NCBI GenBank assembly: GCA_045106295.1
Contig: JBGCEI010000039.1
Span: 1-5,190 of the forward strand
Direction: 5' to 3'
DNA length: 5,190 nt
Origin: WTJX01 sp045106295
GTDB lineage: Bacteria > Bacteroidota > Bacteroidia > Cytophagales > JAAEPT01
Shown in pieces: positions 1-4,705 of the stretch. Positions within the stretch are counted from its first letter, which is position 1. Each line of letters begins with the position of its first letter. The notes beneath the pieces were generated by a model. It saw only the letters and a list, made by a program, of their open reading frames with translations. It made no database searches and was not told the DNA's origin. Made by a program: the position numbers and the translations under genes.

Positions 1-1
1 G

Positions 2-196
2 TATCAGGGCATAGCTTATTATGAAGGAATAGAAAAAGTAGTGGCGGTTCCAGGCGCAAACTTATTTTTATACGGCAAAAAAGATACTAAACCACATCGT
101 AAAATGGGGCATATCACCATTGTAGATCAAGATGTAGAACAATTAAAGATGAAGGTAGAGGAAGTGAAAAAACACCTGAGAGTGATTAGTAAATAA
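2..196 (+). CDS. purK: N5-carboxyaminoimidazole ribonucleotide synthase PurK, C-terminal fragment
   Basis: Only the last 64 codons are present, open at the window's left edge and ending in TAA. The peptide carries a run reading LFLYGKKDTKPHRKMGHITI, which matches the C-terminal signature of PurK (family pattern: a Tyr-Gly-Lys run, then Arg-Lys-Met-Gly-His-Ile/Val-Thr). PurK is a cytosolic ATP-grasp enzyme that uses ATP and bicarbonate to carboxylate aminoimidazole ribonucleotide in de novo purine synthesis; PurE then rearranges the product. The ATP-grasp core lies outside the window, so catalytic residues cannot be checked. The paralogue PurT does not normally carry the KMGH signature, so PurK is preferred. 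The next gene starts 89 nt downstream after a repeat-bearing spacer, so cotranscription with it is uncertain. Confidence 0.85.
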   Translation, partial: YQGIAYYEGIEKVVAVPGANLFLYGKKDTKPHRKMGHITIVDQDVEQLKMKVEEVKKHLRVISK

Positions 197-200
197 AAAA

Positions 201-280
201 AGCTTTTAGCTTCTGACTTCTAGTCCCTACTGAAACCAATGTAAAAACAGCTAATAGCTAACCACTAGAAGCTAAATGCT
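201..280. repeat. Imperfect inverted repeat in the purK-hydrolase spacer
   Basis: AGCTTTTAGCTTCT at 201-214 is the reverse complement of AGAAGCTAAATGCT at 267-280 at 13 of 14 positions. An overlapping perfect 8-base pair of arms also exists: CTTCTAGT at 217-224 against ACTAGAAG at 264-271. The arms begin 4 nt after the purK stop and enclose about 50 nt, so the RNA could fold into a long AT-rich hairpin. It lacks the GC-rich stem and following U-run of a classic intrinsic terminator, so a terminator role is only possible. The right arm overlaps the heptad array at 249-283, and the left arm looks like the same repeat in reverse orientation. Confidence 0.6.
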
Positions 281-283
281 AAA
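249..283 (+). repeat. Five-copy heptad repeat, consensus AGCTAAN
   Basis: Five consecutive 7-base units can be read without gaps: AGCTAAT, AGCTAAC, CACTAGA, AGCTAAA, TGCTAAA. The third is the most diverged. The array ends 2 nt before the ATG at 286, so it fills the position where a ribosome binding site would sit. No purine-rich Shine-Dalgarno sequence is present. The array is visible directly; any role in translation or mRNA structure is inference. Confidence 0.7.
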
Positions 284-285
284 GT

Positions 286-1056
286 ATGAAACTATTCTAC
301 CAACAATTCGGAGACACAGGAAAGCCATTAATCATATTACATGGACTGTTTGGTAACTCTGACAATTGGGCTTCCATAGGGAAACAGTTTGGGAGAGAGT
401 ACCAAGTCTATTTGGTAGACCAGCGAAATCATGGGCGTTCTCCTCACGATGAAGAATGGACCTACGAAATAATGGCTCATGACCTAAATGAATTTATTGA
501 TGAACATCAATTGGTTAAACCAGCCATACTAGGACATTCTATGGGAGGAAAAACTGTGATGAAATATGCTAGTTTGTTCGAAGATAAAATAGATAAATTG
601 ATTGTAGTAGATATCTCTCCTCGGCAATATCCTGTTCATCATCAGTCTATTATTGACGGTTTAAAAGCAGTACCAATCAGTGAAGTAGCAAGCAGAAGAG
701 AAGCAGATACCATTCTTCAAGAGCACGAGCCTATTTTGGGTGTACGTCAGTTTTTATTGAAGAACATGTACCGAAAAGAAGATGGTAAATATTGCTGGTA
801 CATGAATCTAGATGTAATTGACCGAAAAATTGCAAATGTAGGTGAATCATTAGAATTAGATACTAAAATTCAAGTAGATACACTTTTTATTGGTGGTGGG
901 AACTCAAAATACATACAAGAAAAAGATAGAACAGTGATTGATGATCTATTTGCTAATTACACTATTAAAATGATTGAAAATACAGGTCATTGGGTGCATG
1001 CAGAGAAACCAAAGGAATTTATGGGAATGATACATGAATTTATAAATCCCAAATAA
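286..1056 (+). CDS. ybfF: YbfF-type alpha/beta hydrolase (probable esterase/thioesterase)
   Basis: A complete 256-residue serine hydrolase of the alpha/beta fold, about the length of E. coli YbfF. The oxyanion-hole HG is at 19-20 (LHGLFGNSDNW), followed by DQRNHGRSP at 45-53. The nucleophile elbow GHSMGG at 83-88 makes Ser85 the nucleophile. GHWVHAEKP begins at 234, giving His235 as the catalytic base. Asp109 in VVDISP is the likely acid, matching the acid position I recall for YbfF. GGNSKYI at 204-210 is also characteristic of this group. YbfF-like enzymes cleave short acyl esters and acyl-CoA in vitro; the physiological substrate is generally unknown. No signal peptide or membrane segment is visible, so it should be cytosolic. 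The ATG is the natural start, because strand one (KLFYQQFG) follows at once. The symbol is by family resemblance, not proven orthology. Confidence 0.85.
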   Translation: MKLFYQQFGDTGKPLIILHGLFGNSDNWASIGKQFGREYQVYLVDQRNHGRSPHDEEWTYEIMAHDLNEFIDEHQLVKPAILGHSMGGKTVMKYASLFEDKIDKLIVVDISPRQYPVHHQSIIDGLKAVPISEVASRREADTILQEHEPILGVRQFLLKNMYRKEDGKYCWYMNLDVIDRKIANVGESLELDTKIQVDTLFIGGGNSKYIQEKDRTVIDDLFANYTIKMIENTGHWVHAEKPKEFMGMIHEFINPK

Positions 1057-1124
1057 CAAAATTCAAATTCCAAAAAAAAAGAAACAAAATGAAAGCGGCA
1101 CTTACTATGCAACAAGTCTCATTT

Positions 1125-1156
1125 TCTTAGAGTCTAAAAATCTTAAAGTCTTAAAA
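1125..1156 (+). repeat. 16-bp tandem duplication built of octamers (TCTTAAAR)
   Basis: The 16 bases at 1125-1140 are repeated at 1141-1156 with 14 of 16 identical. Each half splits into octamers: TCTTAGAG, TCTAAAAA, TCTTAAAG, TCTTAAAA. The array ends 3 nt before the ATG at 1160. The rest of this spacer (1057-1124) starts with another short reiteration (AAAATTC, AAATTCC, then an A-run) and has a weak 7-base inverted pair, AAAATGA at 1086-1092 with TCATTTT at 1119-1125. I see no recognisable promoter or strong terminator in it. Confidence 0.65.
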
Positions 1157-1159
1157 AAA

Positions 1160-1864
1160 ATGAAAGGAAAATTATTTTTAATTCCATGCCCCATTGCTAA
1201 AACAAACGATGCTAGGGAGACACTTTCTCCTCAAGTATTAGAGGCAATAAAATCATGTGATCTCTTTTTGGTAGAAGAATTACGAACGGCAAGACGTTAT
1301 ATTAGTAGTTTAAAACTTGGGTTGGTTATCGAAGAATTAGAGTTTTTTCAATTAAATAAAAAAACAAAATTCGAGCAGCTGTTTGAGTTCATGATGAACC
1401 ATACAGACAAACAATTAGGTGTGATTTCAGAAGCAGGCTGCCCTGCTGTAGCAGATCCTGGTTCGTTGGCAGTAGAAGTAGCTCATCAACTCAAAATGAA
1501 AGTAGTCCCATTAGTTGGTCCATCTTCTATCTTATTGACATTAATGGCCTCTGGGTTTAATGGACAGTCTTTTGCCTTTCAAGGATATTTACCTATTGAC
1601 AGGAAAGCACGAGAAAGCAAACTGAAACAATTAGAGAAAAATGCACTAACATTAAGACAAACTCAGCTGTTTATGGATACACCTTATCGGAATAATCATG
1701 TGCTAGAAAGTATCATTTCTTCCTGTTCTCCAGACACAAAATTATGTGTTGCAATGGACGTTACTGGAGAGTCAGAATATATAAAAACACAATCAATTGG
1801 AAAATGGAAGCATCAAAAAATTGATTTGAACAAAAAGCCTGTTATTTTTGCTTTACATATATAA
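1160..1864 (+). CDS. SAM-dependent methyltransferase, tetrapyrrole-methylase fold, short RsmI-like
   Basis: A 234-residue protein of the class III (tetrapyrrole methylase) SAM-methyltransferase superfamily, closest in layout to RsmI, the 16S rRNA C1402 2'-O-methyltransferase. Visible landmarks are the N-terminal strand LFLIPCPI (5-12), LFLVEELRTARRYI (35-48) where RsmI has its AEDTR motif, SEAGCPAVADPG (90-101) matching the RsmI DAGTP-SDPG loop, VGPSSI (119-124), and TPYRNN (174-179) matching RsmI's (E/T)PYR region. It is some 50 residues shorter than E. coli RsmI and ends at the last core strand (KKPVIFALHI), so RsmI's C-terminal region is absent. I recall similar short proteins with EN-KTARRFI variants in Bacteroidota, so the length may be normal for a subfamily. 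The target is unknown: rRNA is plausible, but a small molecule is not excluded. It lies 40 nt upstream of metK, the source of its cofactor. No Shine-Dalgarno is seen; the ATG follows a repeat array and A-run. Confidence 0.82.
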   Translation: MKGKLFLIPCPIAKTNDARETLSPQVLEAIKSCDLFLVEELRTARRYISSLKLGLVIEELEFFQLNKKTKFEQLFEFMMNHTDKQLGVISEAGCPAVADPGSLAVEVAHQLKMKVVPLVGPSSILLTLMASGFNGQSFAFQGYLPIDRKARESKLKQLEKNALTLRQTQLFMDTPYRNNHVLESIISSCSPDTKLCVAMDVTGESEYIKTQSIGKWKHQKIDLNKKPVIFALHI

Positions 1865-1904
1865 GCAATGCTTACCATTACATTTTTAATTAAAATAAAT
1901 ATTA

Positions 1905-3107
1905 ATGTCATATTTCTTCACCTCAGAATCAGTATCAGAAGGTCATCCAGATAAAATTGCTGATCAAATATCAGATGCTATATTAGATGCAATGTTAGCT
2001 CAAGATCCACACTCTAGAGTAGCATGTGAAACATTGGTAACTACAGGACTTGCTGTAATAGCAGGAGAGGTTACTACGAAAGCATATGTTGAAATTCAAG
2101 ACATAGTAAGAAATACAATTCGTAAAATAGGATACACAGAACCAGGATATCAATTTGATGCCGACTCATGTGGTGTGATGGTATCCTTACATAGTCAGTC
2201 TCCAGATATTGCACAAGGTGTAGACGAAGGAGCTGGAGTAGATAAGGAGCAAGGTGCTGGTGACCAAGGAATGATGTTTGGTTACGCATCTAAAGAAACA
2301 GAAGAATATATGCCAATGGCATTAGCATTCTCTCACCGTTTGATGTACGAGTTAGCTCAAATCAGAAAGCATGGTGAAGTAATGACGTACTTACGTCCTG
2401 ATAGTAAAGCACAAGTAACGATTGAATACAGTGACGACCATAAACCTCTTCGTGTAGAAGCTATCGTAGTGTCTACTCAGCACGATGATTTTGCTGATGA
2501 GCCAGAGATGTTGGCTAAGATCAATGAAGATGTAAAGAAATATTTAATCAGTCAGGTAATCCCTGCCGAGTTATTAGATGAGAATACGAAATATCACATT
2601 AACCCAACGGGTAAGTTTGTAATTGGTGGTCCTCATGGTGACGCGGGATTGACAGGAAGAAAAATTATTGTAGATACTTACGGTGGTAAAGGTGCTCATG
2701 GTGGTGGAGCTTTTTCAGGAAAAGATTCTTCTAAAGTAGACAGAAGTGCTGCATATGCTTCTAGGCATGTAGCTAAAAACTTAGTAGCTGCAGGAGTAGC
2801 TGATGAGGTTTTAATACAAGTAGCCTATGCTATTGGTGTATCTGAGCCAGTCTCTATTACACTAGACACCTATGGTAGTTCTAAAGTTGACTTGACAGAT
2901 GGTCAGATAGCAGAAAAAGTAGGTGATATTTTTGACCTGAGTCCAAAAGGAATTGTAGATAGATTAGGACTTAAAAAGCCTATCTTCTCTCCTTCAGCTG
3001 CATATGGTCATATGGGAAGACCTTCTTATACAGAAAATGGATTAGAGTTCTTTACGTGGGAAAAATTAGATTACGTAAATAGCGTAAAAAAAGCATTTAA
3101 TCTTTAA
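1905..3107 (+). CDS. metK: S-adenosylmethionine synthetase (methionine adenosyltransferase)
   Basis: A complete 400-residue MetK, slightly longer than the E. coli enzyme (384). It condenses ATP and L-methionine into SAM, hydrolysing the tripolyphosphate intermediate, in the cytosol and usually as a tetramer. All hallmark motifs are present: GHPDKIADQISDAILD from 13 (His14 and Asp16 for ATP/Mg), Glu42 in CETLV, the signature GAGDQG at 117-122, LRPDSKAQV at 163-171, NPTGKFVIGGPHGDAGLTGR from 233, the GRK pair at 251-253, and the P-loop-like GGGAFSGKD at 266-274 followed by SSKVDRSAAY. No key residue looks lost. The ATG puts the conserved F-TSESVSEGHPDK right at the N-terminus, which fixes the start. 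The 40-nt gap upstream has no visible SAM riboswitch. It is the first gene of a tight run; map starts 9 nt after its stop, in the same reading frame. Confidence 0.97.
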   Translation: MSYFFTSESVSEGHPDKIADQISDAILDAMLAQDPHSRVACETLVTTGLAVIAGEVTTKAYVEIQDIVRNTIRKIGYTEPGYQFDADSCGVMVSLHSQSPDIAQGVDEGAGVDKEQGAGDQGMMFGYASKETEEYMPMALAFSHRLMYELAQIRKHGEVMTYLRPDSKAQVTIEYSDDHKPLRVEAIVVSTQHDDFADEPEMLAKINEDVKKYLISQVIPAELLDENTKYHINPTGKFVIGGPHGDAGLTGRKIIVDTYGGKGAHGGGAFSGKDSSKVDRSAAYASRHVAKNLVAAGVADEVLIQVAYAIGVSEPVSITLDTYGSSKVDLTDGQIAEKVGDIFDLSPKGIVDRLGLKKPIFSPSAAYGHMGRPSYTENGLEFFTWEKLDYVNSVKKAFNL

Positions 3108-3119
3108 ACCGTCGGTTTG
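3105..3119 (+). promoter_or_regulatory. Hairpin joining the metK stop codon to the map TTG start
   Basis: AAACCG (3106-3111) and CGGTTT (3113-3118) form a perfect inverted repeat around one base. As RNA this gives five Watson-Crick pairs with a GUC triloop: A3106-U3118, A3107-U3117, A3108-U3116, C3109-G3115, C3110-G3114. A closing U3105-G3119 wobble is also possible. The metK stop UAA (3105-3107) therefore pairs with the map start UUG (3117-3119). A ribosome terminating on metK would open the stem and free the start, consistent with translational coupling. The pairing is visible in the sequence; the function is inferred, and the stem is short. Confidence 0.45.
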
Positions 3120-3923
3120 TTCAAAAAATCACATAACCTAAAAACAGCTGAAGAAATAGAGTTGATGAGAGAAAGTGCTCTCATTGTCTCTAAGACACTC
3201 GGCATGATTGCTTCTGAAGTAAAGCCAGGTGTACTGCCTATTTCTTTAGATAAAAAAGCAGAAGCATTTATTAGAGATCAAGGAGCAGAACCAGGTTTCT
3301 TAGGTCTGTATGATTTTCCCAATACGCTGTGTATTTCTGTTAACGAACAAGTAGTACACGGTATTCCGAATGATAGACCCTTACAAGATGGCGATATTAT
3401 CTCTGTAGACTGCGGTTCTTTAAAGAATGGATTCTATGGAGACCATGCCTATACCTTTGAAGTAGGAGAGGTAAAAGATACAGTGAAAAAACTGTGTCAA
3501 GTAACCAAAGAATCTCTTTACGTTGGGATAGAGAAGATGAGAACAGGGAATAGAATGGGCGACATGAGTAATGCCATTCAACGCCACTGTCAGAAACATG
3601 GATACGGTGTAGTGCGTGAGCTAGTTGGTCATGGATTGGGAAGAGAAATGCATGAAGAACCTCAAGTTCCTAATTATGGTAAAAAAGGAACAGGTGTTAA
3701 ATTCCAAGAAGGAATGGTGTTAGCTATTGAACCAATGATTAACCTAGGAGGTAAAAACGTAAAGCAATTGAGTGATGGTTGGACAATTGTGACAGCAGAC
3801 GGTAAACCCTCTGCGCATTTTGAACACGATGTAGCCATTGTAAATGGGAAACCAGTTATTCTTTCTACCTTCGATTATGTAGAAGACGCTCTAGGGATTC
3901 CTAGATCTACTCCAAAGTCATAA
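3117..3923 (+). CDS. map: Type I methionine aminopeptidase
   Basis: A 268-residue type I Map, the cytosolic metalloenzyme that removes the initiator methionine from new proteins. All five di-metal ligands are present: Asp98 (SVDCG), Asp109 (GDHAYTF), His172 (VGHGLG), Glu205 (AIEPM) and Glu236 (HFEHDVA). The substrate-binding histidines His81 (VVHGIP) and His179 (MHEEP) are also present. The N-terminal KTAEEIELMRES (9-20) is the usual beginning of the family. The start is TTG: the only in-frame ATG nearby encodes Met17, inside the conserved helix, and nothing better lies between the metK stop and 3117. There is no zinc-binding N-terminal extension. The gene is 9 nt from metK and in the same frame, so it is probably cotranscribed and translationally coupled (see the hairpin at 3105-3119). 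Map frees methionine, the substrate of MetK, which gives a metabolic reason for the pairing. Confidence 0.95.
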   Translation: MFKKSHNLKTAEEIELMRESALIVSKTLGMIASEVKPGVLPISLDKKAEAFIRDQGAEPGFLGLYDFPNTLCISVNEQVVHGIPNDRPLQDGDIISVDCGSLKNGFYGDHAYTFEVGEVKDTVKKLCQVTKESLYVGIEKMRTGNRMGDMSNAIQRHCQKHGYGVVRELVGHGLGREMHEEPQVPNYGKKGTGVKFQEGMVLAIEPMINLGGKNVKQLSDGWTIVTADGKPSAHFEHDVAIVNGKPVILSTFDYVEDALGIPRSTPKS

Positions 3924-3931
3924 TATATACT

Positions 3932-4699
3932 GTGAACAAACTTATTCATTTCTTAAAGCTTAACATACCAAGACCTATCTTGATTAGGTTGAGTTATGAG
4001 TTTAAAGGCATATTTGAACTCGAAAAAAAAAAAAAAAAACATACCTGTCCGATTAGTGAAAAAAGCTACCGTACATTTTTACCGTATGGAGCACACACTC
4101 AGAGACCTAATGTGCTATGCCCAGGGAACTATTCATTAGAAAGGCATCGATTGTTGTGGTTGTATTTACAGCAAAAAACAGATTTTTTTACTTCGCCTAA
4201 GCGAATGCTGCATGTTGCACCAGAGCAATGTTATTACAAAAAATTTAAAGATAGGATAAACTTAGATTACACAACAGCGGATTTATACAGTCCATTAGCG
4301 GATATTAAAATGGACTTGCATGATATTCCATTGGAAGATAATATGTACGATGTCATATTTTGTAATCATGTAATGGAACATGTGGATGATGATCACCGAT
4401 GTATGAGTGAGCTGTATCGAGTACTAAAGCCAGGTGGTTTTGCTATTTTACAAGTACCACAAGATTTTACGAATGAAGAGACATTAGAAGATCCTGCGGT
4501 TACTGATCCAAAAGAAAGAGAGCGACTCTATTGGCAACAAGACCATGTCCGCTTGTACGGAAAAGATTACGGTAAGCGCTTACAAAAAGCAGGCTTCACA
4601 GTTAAAGAAGATTACTTCGCTAGTGAATTATCAGAAGAAGACATCGAAAGATACAGAATCAGTCCTGCAGAGATCATCTACTTTTGTACAAAAGAATAA
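3932..4699 (+). CDS. Class I SAM-dependent methyltransferase, target unknown
   Basis: A 255-residue Rossmann-fold methyltransferase of the Methyltransf_11 type. Motif I is unusual: RMLHVAPEQC (91-100) replaces the glycine-rich VLD-G-G loop. Asp117 in YTTADL may bind the SAM ribose. MDLHDIPLEDNMYDVIFCNHVMEHV (127-151, key residues Asp128, Asp140, His150) and LKPGGFAIL (165-173) are classic motifs. The N-terminus has a hydrophobic/basic stretch around IPRPILIRLSY (12-22), a lysine run at 32-36 from an A17 tract, then HTCPIS (37-42) and LCPGNYSLERHR (62-73), which resemble a CxxC...CxxC zinc knuckle keeping only Cys39 and Cys63. I recall the same IPRP-LIRLSY, FLPYG, SLERHRLLWLYL and LH-APEQC blocks in uncharacterised Bacteroidota methyltransferases. 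The start is GTG, 8 nt after map; the next internal Met is residue 92, too late. lpxH begins 2 nt downstream. The substrate cannot be deduced. Confidence 0.85.
   Translation: MNKLIHFLKLNIPRPILIRLSYEFKGIFELEKKKKKHTCPISEKSYRTFLPYGAHTQRPNVLCPGNYSLERHRLLWLYLQQKTDFFTSPKRMLHVAPEQCYYKKFKDRINLDYTTADLYSPLADIKMDLHDIPLEDNMYDVIFCNHVMEHVDDDHRCMSELYRVLKPGGFAILQVPQDFTNEETLEDPAVTDPKERERLYWQQDHVRLYGKDYGKRLQKAGFTVKEDYFASELSEEDIERYRISPAEIIYFCTKE
4023..4039 (+). repeat. A17 homopolymer inside the methyltransferase gene
   Basis: Seventeen uninterrupted A residues encode the end of Glu31 and Lys32-Lys36. The frame is open as given. One extra A would bring a TAG into frame at 4054-4056, and one fewer would end the protein at TAG 4137-4139, so slippage either way truncates it before the methyltransferase core. 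Such tracts favour replication slippage and RNA polymerase slippage, and are also prone to sequencing error. Confidence 0.9.
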
Positions 4700-4705
4700 T
4701 TTTGT
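4681..4705 (+). promoter_or_regulatory. Palindrome and alternative stem at the methyltransferase-lpxH junction
   Basis: CTTTTGTACAAAAG at 4681-4694 is a perfect 14-base palindrome in the last codons of the methyltransferase. TTTTGT occurs at 4682-4687 and again at 4700-4705. ACAAAA (4688-4693) can therefore pair upstream, or downstream with 4700-4705, which contains the lpxH TTG start (4702-4704). The downstream pairing puts the methyltransferase stop TAA (4697-4699) in the six-base loop. Each stem has only one G-C pair, so stability is doubtful. The repeats are certain; a regulatory role is speculative. Confidence 0.3.

Noticed and set aside
1057..1124. Intrinsic terminator after the hydrolase gene
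   Set aside because: The only inverted pair (7 bases, AT-rich, 26-nt loop) is too weak, and there is no GC stem with a U-tract.
1089..1130. 13-codon ATG frame (MKAALTMQQVSFS) upstream of the RsmI-like gene, flanked by AAAATGA/TCATTTT arms
   Set aside because: Too short to judge, with no Shine-Dalgarno, regulatory codon run or strong hairpin. A leader peptide cannot be supported without conservation data.
1848..1886. Possible Bacteroidota-type promoter before metK (TTG at 1848-1850, TACATTTT at 1879-1886)
   Set aside because: The -7-like box matches TAnnTTTG except for its last base, but the spacing of 28 nt to the TTG is longer than the usual range, and AT-rich sequence gives such matches by chance.
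1865..1904. SAM riboswitch upstream of metK
   Set aside because: Only 40 nt separate the genes, and no paired, conserved aptamer-like structure is visible.
2074..2289. 71-codon open frame on the minus strand
   Set aside because: It lies entirely inside metK, whose motifs are intact across this stretch, and its translation has no recognisable features. It is a shadow frame.
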